The translations under genes and the position numbers were made by a program. The notes below the pieces were generated by a model, which made no database searches, was not told where the DNA came from, and saw nothing but the letters and a program-made list of their open reading frames with translations. A stretch of 15,155 nt of DNA from Alphaproteobacteria bacterium (GTDB lineage Bacteria > Pseudomonadota > Alphaproteobacteria > Rhodobacterales > Rhodobacteraceae), in contig JAURMY010000097.1 of the NCBI GenBank assembly GCA_030830465.1, positions 1 through 15,155 of the forward strand, read 5' to 3'. Positions 1 through 6,991 of this stretch are shown piece after piece. How positions within the stretch are numbered: position 1 is the stretch's first letter; every line of letters begins with the position of its first letter.

Positions 1-1
1 G

Positions 2-1090
2 ACCGAGGACGTGCTGATCAAGACGACCTTCGACGCACGCATTCAGCAGGCCGCAGAGGCGGCGCTGGCCAAGGTCTTTGACGCGCGCGTCAAAGAGGGT
101 TCGAATGCCGAGGCCGCGATCGTGGTGATGTCGGCGGACGGCGCGGTGCGGGCCATGGTGGGCGGGCGCGACGTTGGCTTGGCCGGGCAGTTCAACCGGG
201 CAACTCAGGCCCTGCGTCAGACCGGCTCTTCGTTCAAACCCTTTGTTTACGCGGCGGCGCTGGATATGGGCTATCGCTTTGACAGCATGGTGCTGGACGC
301 GCCTCTGACGATCGATGTGCCGGGCTCAGGGCCATGGTCGCCGCAGAACTATTCGCGCAGCTTTGAAGGCGAAGTCACGCTGACGACGGCCCTGGCCCAT
401 TCCATCAACACATCGGCGGTGCGCTTGTCCGAAGAGGTGGGCCGCGACGCGGTGCGCGCGGTCGCGCATGGCTTTGGTATCGGCAGCGAACTGGATGTCG
501 GTCCGGCGCTGGCCCTTGGCACCAGCGAGGCGACCTTGCTGGAAATGACCGGCGCCTATGCGGGCATCCTGAACGGCGGCACCAGCGTCACCCCATACGG
601 GATGATTGAACTGTCGTTGCAGGGCGACGCATCGCCCCTGATGGGGGCGACAGGCGGTTTGGGGGAACGGGTGGTCAGCGATCACGCGGCGCGCCAATTG
701 GTCTATATGCTCAATCAGGTGTCCGAGGTTGGCACTGCCCGCCGGGCCTTGTTGCCCGACCGCCAGATTGCCGCCAAAACCGGCACGACACAGGGCGCGC
801 GGGATGCCTGGTTCATTGGCTTCACCGCGGATTATGTCGTGGGTGTCTGGATGGGCAATGACGACAACACCAAACTGTCCGGTGTTACCGGTGGTGGCCT
901 GCCTGCGGAAATCTGGAAGGAAACCATGCTGCGGGTCGATGAGGGGGTGCCGCCCAAGCCTTTGCCGATGATTGATCCCGCGGCTGAGGGTCCGCCGCCC
1001 GACACGCTGGCCAACACGCCGAAACCGGATCAGGCGCAGAACATTCTGGACGAAGTGCTGGGCGCGATTTTCGGGCGCAGGAACCGCTGA
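2..1090 (+). CDS. Class A penicillin-binding protein, 1A family (3' part only)
   Basis: C-terminal portion of a bifunctional peptidoglycan synthase; the frame is already open at the left edge, so the membrane anchor and glycosyltransferase (GT51) domain lie outside. The visible part is the transpeptidase domain, which cross-links peptide stems in the periplasm and is the beta-lactam target. All three active-site motifs are present. Counting from the GTG at position 11, the SxxK motif sits in TGSSFKPF with catalytic Ser near residue 73 and Lys near 76. SxN (SIN) is at about 131-133, and KTG, in AAKTGTTQGARDAWF, is at about 256-258. The end is Pro-rich (about residues 315-345) and short, without a long C-terminal extension. 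The stop codon directly abuts the stop of the convergent mlaC. That this is a functional class A PBP is secure; which paralogue it is cannot be told without the N-terminus, so no symbol is given. Confidence 0.93.
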   Translation, partial: TEDVLIKTTFDARIQQAAEAALAKVFDARVKEGSNAEAAIVVMSADGAVRAMVGGRDVGLAGQFNRATQALRQTGSSFKPFVYAAALDMGYRFDSMVLDAPLTIDVPGSGPWSPQNYSRSFEGEVTLTTALAHSINTSAVRLSEEVGRDAVRAVAHGFGIGSELDVGPALALGTSEATLLEMTGAYAGILNGGTSVTPYGMIELSLQGDASPLMGATGGLGERVVSDHAARQLVYMLNQVSEVGTARRALLPDRQIAAKTGTTQGARDAWFIGFTADYVVGVWMGNDDNTKLSGVTGGGLPAEIWKETMLRVDEGVPPKPLPMIDPAAEGPPPDTLANTPKPDQAQNILDEVLGAIFGRRNR

Positions 1091-1696
1091 TCAGTTTGCG
1101 GTTTTCAGATCCTTGATTAACAGGTCCAGATTGCCGCCCCGGCGGTCCAGCATGGCGGCGATTTCGGTGCGCTCCGTCGCCAGAAGGCTGATCCCCTCGA
1201 TATAGAGGTTGAACATCTTGTCCTGTCCGCTTTGGTCAGACACCTGCCAGTCGACGGTAAATGGTGCCGAACCCTTCAGATAGGCCATCGAGTTCACCAA
1301 AAAGCCTTTCTGGTAGCTTTTGGCGCCGGTCACTTCGATCTTGCCGTCTTTGAATTTGTGGAACTGCGCGCCGTATTTGCTTGCCATATAGCTCCGGAAC
1401 GCCGCCACATAGGCGGTTTGCTGGTTGCTGGTGGCGCTGCGCCAGGCCACGCCAAGCGAACTGCGGGCAATGATCGGCACATCGCCGTATTTCGCGAACA
1501 GGGCTTCAAAATCCGCATACATTGCGGTCTCAGGTTTGCCCGAATTGATGATGGCATTGACCTCATCCACCACTTTGCCGATCAGCGCCCTTGCCTGCGC
1601 TTCGGTAATGGCAAAACTGACGCCGGGGACAAGCACTGCCGAACTGGCAAGACCCAAAATAACGGCCCGCCGGTTTGGTGCGAACTTATTCCGCAT
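1091..1696 (-). CDS. mlaC: MlaC/Ttg2D-family periplasmic phospholipid-binding protein
   Basis: Predicted 201-residue soluble carrier that shuttles phospholipids between the MlaA complex in the outer membrane and an inner-membrane MlaFEDB-type ABC transporter. The start at 1696 is preceded by a strong Shine-Dalgarno (GGAGG, 7 bases upstream on the minus strand), and what follows is an export signal: NRRAVILGLASSAVLVPGVSFA with likely cleavage near residue 29. The Arg pair at 9-10 gives it a Tat-like look. The body has the family's features, including YMASKYGAQFHKF (about 103-115), a FLVNS segment and VDWQVSD (148-154), ending in LLIKDLK. It overlaps the end of mlaA by 11 bases, so the two are probably translationally coupled. 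The inner-membrane transporter genes are not in the window. The frame stays open 48 codons further upstream, but that stretch lies inside mlaA and lacks a ribosome site. Confidence 0.88.
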   Translation of the reverse strand: MRNKFAPNRRAVILGLASSAVLVPGVSFAITEAQARALIGKVVDEVNAIINSGKPETAMYADFEALFAKYGDVPIIARSSLGVAWRSATSNQQTAYVAAFRSYMASKYGAQFHKFKDGKIEVTGAKSYQKGFLVNSMAYLKGSAPFTVDWQVSDQSGQDKMFNLYIEGISLLATERTEIAAMLDRRGGNLDLLIKDLKTAN

Positions 1697-2417
1697 AGGG
1701 GTCCTCCAAATCACTTTCCGATATACTGCCATATAATTCGTGGCGGCGGCTTTGTAAGTAGAGCAGGCGGTTTTGTGCGTAACTGTCGGCACTGCCGTAA
1801 AGGACCGAGTCCACCAGATCGGAATATTTGTTCCGTGCATCGGCCTTTTTCAGAATTTGCGCCAGGGTGGCAACATTGCTCTGGGTTCCGGTCAGCAGGA
1901 TATTCGTCGGGTTGATGATGAAATCAACCGCCAGGCCGACCGTGTCACGCTGGGTGCTGGCCGAAAACACCGGCAACTCCACATAAGAGCCTTCATGAAA
2001 GCCCCAGACATAAAGCGTCTCGCCAAAGCCGGTGGGCCGCTCTGCCAGTCCGTTCTGTGTCGCCACATCCAGCAGACCGCCAAGACCGAAGGTCGAGTTC
2101 AGCGCAAATCTGGCGGTATTTTGCAGCGCCGCCCCCAGGCGAACCTGCAACAGGTCGTTCAAAACCGCGTTGGGCAAGGACAGGTTAGACGCGAAATTGT
2201 CAACGCCCGTGGCAATCGGTCCCCTGGCGACCGATCCGTAGACCTTTGAGGCCGGCTTTAAAATCGCCTTGTCCAAGGCCTTGTTAAAGGCATGAACGCT
2301 GCGGTTGCGGGCCTCAAACGGGTCATTGATCCCGCTTTCACGGGGGGCTTTGCCGCAGGCCGACAGGCCAACAGCAAGGGCGGACAGGATGAGCGCGGAA
2401 CGCAAAAGCGGCTTCAT
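1686..2417 (-). CDS. mlaA: MlaA (VacJ) outer-membrane lipoprotein, lipid asymmetry maintenance
   Basis: Predicted 243-residue lipoprotein of the Mla pathway, which removes mislocalised phospholipids from the outer leaflet of the outer membrane. The chosen start (ATG at 2415-2417) gives a short basic N-terminus, a hydrophobic stretch and the lipobox LSAC with the acylated Cys at residue 21. Family hallmarks follow: DPFEARNRSVHAFN (32-45), a long helical middle with NSTFGLGGLLD (107-117), ETLYVWGFHEGSYVELP (133-149) and SYAQNRLLYLQSRR (212-225). No stretch is missing relative to the family. It is the first gene of a minus-strand pair with mlaC and is divergent from the type I secretion operon across 204 bases. 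The frame extends another 37 codons upstream, but only the lipobox start makes a sensible signal peptide. Identification is firm. Confidence 0.93.
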   Translation of the reverse strand: MKPLLRSALILSALAVGLSACGKAPRESGINDPFEARNRSVHAFNKALDKAILKPASKVYGSVARGPIATGVDNFASNLSLPNAVLNDLLQVRLGAALQNTARFALNSTFGLGGLLDVATQNGLAERPTGFGETLYVWGFHEGSYVELPVFSASTQRDTVGLAVDFIINPTNILLTGTQSNVATLAQILKKADARNKYSDLVDSVLYGSADSYAQNRLLYLQSRRHELYGSISESDLEDPYAE

Positions 2418-2483
2418 TCTTTCAAACACTGGCACACAATTCTCTTTTCCCAACCCGCACGGCCGCAGTCTATACAAACGCGC

Positions 2484-2512
2484 ATTGAATCCCAGATGAA
2501 CAAAACGCGCAA
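2484..2512 (-). promoter_or_regulatory. Candidate sigma70-type promoter for mlaA-mlaC
   Basis: On the minus strand, TTGCGC (2507-2512) and TTCAAT (2484-2489) are separated by 17 bases, which would put transcription start about 60 bases before mlaA. The matches to TTGACA and TATAAT are only partial. The two boxes coincide with two near-copies of a 14-15 base sequence (2474-2487 and 2500-2514). Picked by eye; another site in the gap is possible. Confidence 0.25.
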
Positions 2513-2554
2513 TGTCTGCTTGATGCATTTTTCACACATTTCGGCAAATATACC

Positions 2555-2583
2555 TTGGATCGGACGGGTCGATTCCCTACTGT
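2555..2583 (+). promoter_or_regulatory. Candidate sigma70-type promoter for the type I secretion operon
   Basis: TTGGAT (2555-2560) and TACTGT (2578-2583) with a 17-base spacer lie about 40 bases before the proposed ATG. The surrounding stretch, roughly 2515-2610, is visibly richer in A and T than the genes around it. This suits a promoter region. A TATATT at 2587-2592 is an alternative -10 element but has no -35 partner at a normal distance. Confidence 0.3.
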
Positions 2584-2621
2584 CTGTATATTCTATTTCT
2601 TATCAGCGGGTTGATACCTTG

Positions 2622-4349
2622 ATGCGGGCAGAGCTAGGAGGGCCGGAACTGGGCGCAGCCCTGCGCAGCAGCCGCGGTTTGTTCGCAACGACCTTCGTTT
2701 TCAGCTTTTTCGTCAACGCCCTGATGCTGACCGGTCCGATTTACATGTTACAGGTCTATGACCGTGTTCTGGCCAGCCGGTCCGAGGAAACCCTGTTCGC
2801 CCTGTCCCTGTTGCTGACGCTGCTTTATCTTCTGATGGGCATGCTGGATTACGCACGCGGCCGGATCATGGCCCGGATCGGCGCGCGCTTTCAGTCGCTT
2901 CTGGACCACCGGGTGTTCTCTGCTGCCCTGAAACAGGCGGGTCTGGCGGCAGGCCGTATCGGCCCGAACACCGGGCTGCGCGATCTTGAGGCTGTGCAGC
3001 GGCTGTTGTCTTCGCCAGCGCTGTTTGCGGTTTTTGATATTCCCTGGACGCCGGTTTTCCTGGCGGCCATTTTTCTGTTCCATCCGTGGCTTGGCTATCT
3101 GGCCGTGGCCGGCGGTGTCACCCTGATCACGGTCACACTGCTCAACCAGATCCTGACGAAACGCCCGGTCGCCGAGGCCAATATGGCGACGATCCAGGCG
3201 GATCAATTCGCTGATTCCGTCCGGGCCGAGGCTGAACTGGTGCACAGCCTTGGTATGCGCAGGGCTGTGTTTGACCGCTGGTATGTGTTCCGCGACCGGT
3301 CGCTTGCCCGGACAATCAGTTCGGCGGACATGACCGGCACATTTGCGACCTTGTCCAAGACCCTGCGCCTGTTCCTGCAATCCGCCATGCTGGGGCTGGG
3401 GGCCTATCTGGTGCTTCAGCATCAGATGTCGGCCGGTTCGATGATCGCGGGCTCGATCCTGCTGGGCCGGGCGCTGGCGCCGATTGAACAGGCGATCGGC
3501 CAGTGGGCCCTTGTGCAACGGGCGCAATATGGCTGGAAAAAGCTGTCCGAACTGCTGGAAAAATCACCGGTTTCTCCACCGGTCACGGCGCTGCCGGTGC
3601 CGCGTGCCCTGCTGGAACTGCAACAGGTCACCGTGGTGCCGCCGGGGGACAAACAGGCCGCGCTCAGGATGATTTCATTCCGTCTGGAGCCGGGCAAGGC
3701 CCTGGGAGTGATTGGCAAGAGCGGCGCGGGCAAGTCCACGCTGGCGCGCGCCATCACCGGGGTCTGGCCCGTGGCGGGGGGCAAGGTGCGCCTCGACGGT
3801 GCGGCGCTGGAACAATATGACCCGGATATTCTGGGCAGTTATATCGGCTATCTGCCGCAAAAAGTGACGTTGTTTGACGGCACAATCGCCGAAAACATCG
3901 CGCGTATGGCGACCGACCCCGATCCGGAACTGGTGGTGGAGGCCGCGAAAAAGGCGGGCGCCCATGACCTGATCGTGCAGATGCCCGAAGGCTATGACAC
4001 CCGCGTTTCGGTGCATGGCGGGCGGCTGTCGGGCGGGCAGGTTCAACGGGTGGGGCTGGCCCGCGCGCTTTACGGCAATCCGATCATTCTGGTGCTGGAT
4101 GAACCCAATTCAAACCTCGATGCGGTCGGCAGCGAAGCGTTGAACGAGGCGATCCGCACGCTGAAATCCGAAGGGAAATCGGTCATCATCATGGCCCACC
4201 GCCCCGCCGCTATTGCGGAATGCGACCTTCTGGCGGTGATCGAGGACGGCAACCTTCGGGCCTTTGGGCCGCGCGATGACGTTCTCAAGGCGCAGGTTCA
4301 GAATGCCGGCCAGATCAACCGCGCGATCGCTCCGGCAGGTGGCGCATGA
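2622..4349 (+). CDS. Type I secretion system permease/ATPase (PrtD/AprD-like ABC exporter)
   Basis: Predicted 575-residue inner-membrane ABC half-transporter that energises export of a C-terminally signalled protein, often an RTX-type protein, straight to the medium. The N-terminal membrane domain spans about residues 20-300, with the family-typical LTGPIYMLQVYDRVLASRS (36-54) and AVFDIPWTPVFL (136-147). The ATPase domain is complete: Walker A GKSGAGKS (365-372), Q-loop Gln 413, signature LSGGQ (469-473), Walker B IILVLDE (488-494), D-loop SNLD (497-500) and switch His 526. There is no N-terminal C39 peptidase domain, which argues for uncleaved protein substrates over double-glycine peptides. 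I start at ATG 2622 because homologues begin near this point. The frame is open back to 2292, but that part overlaps mlaA and lacks a ribosome site; even at 2622 the ribosome site is weak. It overlaps the adaptor gene by ATGA. Substrate unknown. Confidence 0.93.
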   Translation: MRAELGGPELGAALRSSRGLFATTFVFSFFVNALMLTGPIYMLQVYDRVLASRSEETLFALSLLLTLLYLLMGMLDYARGRIMARIGARFQSLLDHRVFSAALKQAGLAAGRIGPNTGLRDLEAVQRLLSSPALFAVFDIPWTPVFLAAIFLFHPWLGYLAVAGGVTLITVTLLNQILTKRPVAEANMATIQADQFADSVRAEAELVHSLGMRRAVFDRWYVFRDRSLARTISSADMTGTFATLSKTLRLFLQSAMLGLGAYLVLQHQMSAGSMIAGSILLGRALAPIEQAIGQWALVQRAQYGWKKLSELLEKSPVSPPVTALPVPRALLELQQVTVVPPGDKQAALRMISFRLEPGKALGVIGKSGAGKSTLARAITGVWPVAGGKVRLDGAALEQYDPDILGSYIGYLPQKVTLFDGTIAENIARMATDPDPELVVEAAKKAGAHDLIVQMPEGYDTRVSVHGGRLSGGQVQRVGLARALYGNPIILVLDEPNSNLDAVGSEALNEAIRTLKSEGKSVIIMAHRPAAIAECDLLAVIEDGNLRAFGPRDDVLKAQVQNAGQINRAIAPAGGA

Positions 4350-5665
4350 AGCGGCTTGGCACAAAAAATCCGCCGCAAAAATGGGGCGCAGGGTTGCCGC
4401 TGCTGGTCGGCTGGCTGGCGCTTTTTCTGCTGGTCGGCGGCATTGGCGTCTGGAGCGTGACCACGGTTTTGTCAGGCGCGATCATCGCCGGCGGCCAGAT
4501 CGAGGTTGAGCAAAGCCGCCAGATCGTGCAGCACCCCGTCGGTGGCGTCGTCAAGGAAATCCTGGTCCACGAGGGGGACCTGGTTGAGGCCGGACAGGTC
4601 CTGATCCGGCTGGATCCCACCAATCTTGACTCAGAACTAACCGTGATCGAAGGCCAGTATTACGAATTGCTGGCCCGCCGCGGCGCCCTGGAAGCCGAGC
4701 GCGATGACCTGCCTGACATCGAATTTGACCCCGAACTGTTGCAGGCCCGGCAGAACAACCCGACGATTGAGACCATGATTCAAGGGCAGCAACGTCTGTT
4801 CGCCGCGCGTCGCAACAGCCAGCAACAGGAATCCGGGCAGTTGGTCGAACGTAAAGCCCAAATCGCGGCGCAGATTGACGGATTTGACGCGCAACTTTCG
4901 GCGCTGAACGCCCAGCTTGCCCTGATCGGTCAGGAATTGGGCGATCAGAAGAAACTGTTGGACAAGGGCCTTGCCCAATCCTCGCGCATTCTTGCGCTGC
5001 AACGCGAGGTCGCGCGCATGCAGGGCCAGCGAGGTGAGGTTCTGGCCGCCAAAGCCGAGGCCGGCGGGCGCATGATCGAGAACGATATCGGCATTCTGCG
5101 GCTGGTCAGCAGCCGGCGCGAGGAAGCCATCAGCCGCATCCGCGATCTGAATTATCAGGAAAACGAACTGGCCGAGCGGCGCCGTCTGGCCAAGGAAAAC
5201 CTGTCGCGTCTGGACATCCGCTCGCCCAGTTCGGGCGCGGTTTACGGGATGCAGGTCCACGCCCTGTTGTCGGTCATCCGGCCCGCCGATCCTTTGATGT
5301 ATATCGTGCCCAAGGACCGTCCGCTGGTGGTGGCCGCGCGGATCGAACCTATTCATGTGGATCAGGTCTATGTCGGCCAACCGGTGACCTTGCATTTTTC
5401 CGCATTCGATCAGCGCACAACGCCCGAACTTGAAGGCAGGGTGGTCAAACTGTCGGCGGATGCCTTCGTAGATCAGGCGACACGGGTCACCTATTATCAG
5501 GCGGAAATTGCCCCGCTGCCGGGCGAGCTTGAAAAGCTGAACACCCTCAAGGTCCTGCCCGGCATGCCGGTTGAGGCCTTTATCCGAACTGCCGACCGCA
5601 CCCCGTTTTCCTATCTGACCAAACCGGTGGCCGACTATTTCAAAAAGGCCTTCCGCGAGGACTGA
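4346..5665 (+). CDS. HlyD-family type I secretion periplasmic adaptor (PrtE/AprE-like)
   Basis: Predicted 439-residue membrane-fusion protein linking the upstream ABC exporter to an outer-membrane TolC-type channel. A short cytoplasmic N-terminus is followed by one membrane helix (about 16-43). The first half of a lipoyl-like domain comes next (HPVGGVVKEILVHEGDLV, 63-80). A long Gln/Glu/Arg-rich coiled-coil region occupies about 95-290. The second lipoyl half starts at LDIRSPSSGAVYGM (289-302), and a beta-barrel and the HlyD signature with LPGMPVEAFI (404-413) close the protein. ATG 4346 overlaps the exporter stop codon (ATGA), so the two are translationally coupled and made in proportion. 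Length and layout match the type I HlyD family. No TolC homologue or RTX substrate follows; the next gene is an unrelated RidA-family gene after 66 bases. Confidence 0.94.
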   Translation: MKRLGTKNPPQKWGAGLPLLVGWLALFLLVGGIGVWSVTTVLSGAIIAGGQIEVEQSRQIVQHPVGGVVKEILVHEGDLVEAGQVLIRLDPTNLDSELTVIEGQYYELLARRGALEAERDDLPDIEFDPELLQARQNNPTIETMIQGQQRLFAARRNSQQQESGQLVERKAQIAAQIDGFDAQLSALNAQLALIGQELGDQKKLLDKGLAQSSRILALQREVARMQGQRGEVLAAKAEAGGRMIENDIGILRLVSSRREEAISRIRDLNYQENELAERRRLAKENLSRLDIRSPSSGAVYGMQVHALLSVIRPADPLMYIVPKDRPLVVAARIEPIHVDQVYVGQPVTLHFSAFDQRTTPELEGRVVKLSADAFVDQATRVTYYQAEIAPLPGELEKLNTLKVLPGMPVEAFIRTADRTPFSYLTKPVADYFKKAFRED

Positions 5666-5669
5666 TTTA

Positions 5670-5715
5670 GCTGTTTTCAGCCGCCGGAAATCCCGATAGC
5701 CTGACCTGAAACAGC
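5670..5715. repeat. Inverted repeat between the adaptor gene and the RidA-family gene
   Basis: GCTGTTTTCAG (5670-5680) is complementary to CTGAAACAGC (5706-5715) apart from one bulged base, with a 25-base loop. It starts 5 bases after the adaptor stop and ends shortly before the ribosome site of the next gene. No run of T follows, so it is not a classical intrinsic terminator. It could be an mRNA-stabilising hairpin at the end of the secretion operon or an operator for the next gene. Confidence 0.4.
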
Positions 5716-5731
5716 ATTCGCCGGAGGGATC

Positions 5732-6196
5732 ATGGCTGGAAAAATCGAAACCAAACTGGTCGCGATGGGCTTTGCCCTGCCGGACGCGCCCAAACCGGCG
5801 GCCAATTATGTGCCCTATGTTCAGGTCGGCGATATTGTCTATGTTTCGGGGCAAATCTCGGTGGATGCGCAGGGCCTGATCATTGGCAAACTGGGGGACA
5901 CGATGACGGTCGAACAGGGTCAGGCCGCCGCGCGGGCCTGCGCGCTGAACCTTCTGGCGCAGGTCAGGGCCGCTTGTGGCGGCGATCTTGATCGGCTGGT
6001 GCGCGTGGTCAAACTGGGCGGTTTCGTCAATTCCACCCCTGATTTCAAAGACCACCCCAAAGTGATCAACGGCGCCTCGGACTTCATCGGCGAAGCCCTG
6101 GGGGCCGTGGGTGCCCATGCCCGCGCGGCGGTGGGATGCGCCTCATTGCCTTTGGGGGTCGCGGTTGAAATCGAGGGCGTGTTTCAGGTGAAATAA
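5732..6196 (+). CDS. RidA family (YjgF/YER057c/UK114) protein, long-form subgroup
   Basis: Predicted 154-residue cytoplasmic protein of the RidA superfamily, whose best-known members hydrolyse reactive enamine/imine intermediates to ketoacids. It belongs to the longer subgroup (archetypal RidA is about 128 residues), recognisable by VVKLGGFVNSTPDF (92-105), VINGASDFIGEALG (111-124) and HARAAVGCASLPLG (129-142). Arg 131 aligns with the substrate-carboxylate-binding Arg of RidA, and VYVSGQI (36-42) and VEIEGVF (145-151) fit the ligand-binding strands. The position occupied by Val-Glu-Val in archetypal RidA reads Val-Gly-Cys here, so substrate may differ. A clear ribosome site (GGAGGG, 5723-5728) fixes the start. 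The stop codon overlaps the next gene's ATG (TAATG). Enamine deaminase activity is inferred from family only. Confidence 0.9.
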   Translation: MAGKIETKLVAMGFALPDAPKPAANYVPYVQVGDIVYVSGQISVDAQGLIIGKLGDTMTVEQGQAAARACALNLLAQVRAACGGDLDRLVRVVKLGGFVNSTPDFKDHPKVINGASDFIGEALGAVGAHARAAVGCASLPLGVAVEIEGVFQVK

Positions 6197-6951
6197 TGGC
6201 GCTGCACCCGGATTTCCTGACCCGGCCGCTGGCCCATCGCGGCCTGCATGACCGCGCGCAAAGGCGCCCGGAAAACAGCCGGGCGGCGTTTCGCGCCGCC
6301 ATCGCGGCAGGCTATGGGATCGAGCTTGATTTGCAGGGCTCAGCCGACGGGCAGGCGATGGTGTTTCACGACGACAATCTGAACCGTCTGACCGCGGCGA
6401 CAGGGCCGGTTCGTTTGATGACCGCGGCACAATTGCAAACCGTTTTTCTGCGCGACAGCGACGAGACGATCCCGACCCTGCAAGACGTCCTTGAACTGGT
6501 GCGCGGGCAAGTGCCCCTGCTGGTGGAAATCAAGGATCAGGACGGCGCTTTCGGCCCCAACACCGGCACATTGGAGGCGGCAACGGCGAGGCTGCTGCAA
6601 GATTATGACGGCCCGGTTGCGGTGATGTCCTTCAACCCGGACGCCATGGCCCATATGCGCGACCTTGCCCCGGGTCTGGCGCGTGGATTGGTCACCTATG
6701 ACTTCACCGCCGATCCGGGATGCAACGGGATCGACCGCGATCATTTGGCCGCGCTTTCAGAGATCGCGGATTATGATCGCGTCGGCGCCTGTTTCATATC
6801 CCATGACCGCACCGATCTGACCCGCCCGCGCGTGGCCGCGCTGAAACGGGCCGGTGCCGCAATCCTGTGCTGGACGGTCCGCTCAAAAGCGCAAGAGGCC
6901 GAGGCCCGCAAGATCGCCGAAAACATCACCTTTGAAGGCTATCTCGCCTGA
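6196..6951 (+). CDS. Glycerophosphodiester phosphodiesterase (GDPD family, UgpQ-like)
   Basis: Predicted 251-residue enzyme that hydrolyses glycerophosphodiesters from phospholipid breakdown to glycerol-3-phosphate and an alcohol. GDPD landmarks are present: LAHRG with catalytic His 14 and Arg 15, ENS (27-29), the metal-binding ELD (Glu 43, Asp 45), the second catalytic His 58 in MVFHDDN, the VEIK strand (110-113), and SFNP (145-148). The C-terminal WTVRS (226-230) with NITFEGY is also typical. No signal peptide is seen, so it should act in the cytoplasm on imported or recycled material. It begins on the last base of the RidA-family stop codon and so is translationally coupled to it. The FemAB-like gene follows after 40 bases. 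Function class is firm; the head-group preference cannot be read. Confidence 0.92.
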   Translation: MALHPDFLTRPLAHRGLHDRAQRRPENSRAAFRAAIAAGYGIELDLQGSADGQAMVFHDDNLNRLTAATGPVRLMTAAQLQTVFLRDSDETIPTLQDVLELVRGQVPLLVEIKDQDGAFGPNTGTLEAATARLLQDYDGPVAVMSFNPDAMAHMRDLAPGLARGLVTYDFTADPGCNGIDRDHLAALSEIADYDRVGACFISHDRTDLTRPRVAALKRAGAAILCWTVRSKAQEAEARKIAENITFEGYLA

Positions 6952-6991
6952 ACCCCGCCCGTCCGAAACCATCGCAACCCCGGCCGTTTCC

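Noticed and set aside
2292..2621. Upstream extension of the type I exporter frame (110 more residues, with ATGs at 2496 and 2523).
   Set aside because: It overlaps mlaA on the other strand, no ATG has a ribosome site, the extra residues lack family features, and homologues begin near the ATG at 2622.
4637..6118. Long minus-strand open frame (493 codons) opposite the adaptor and RidA-family genes.
   Set aside because: It crosses two well-identified plus-strand genes and their gap, has a Gln/His/Arg-rich composition typical of antisense frames in GC-rich DNA, and shows no recognisable domain.
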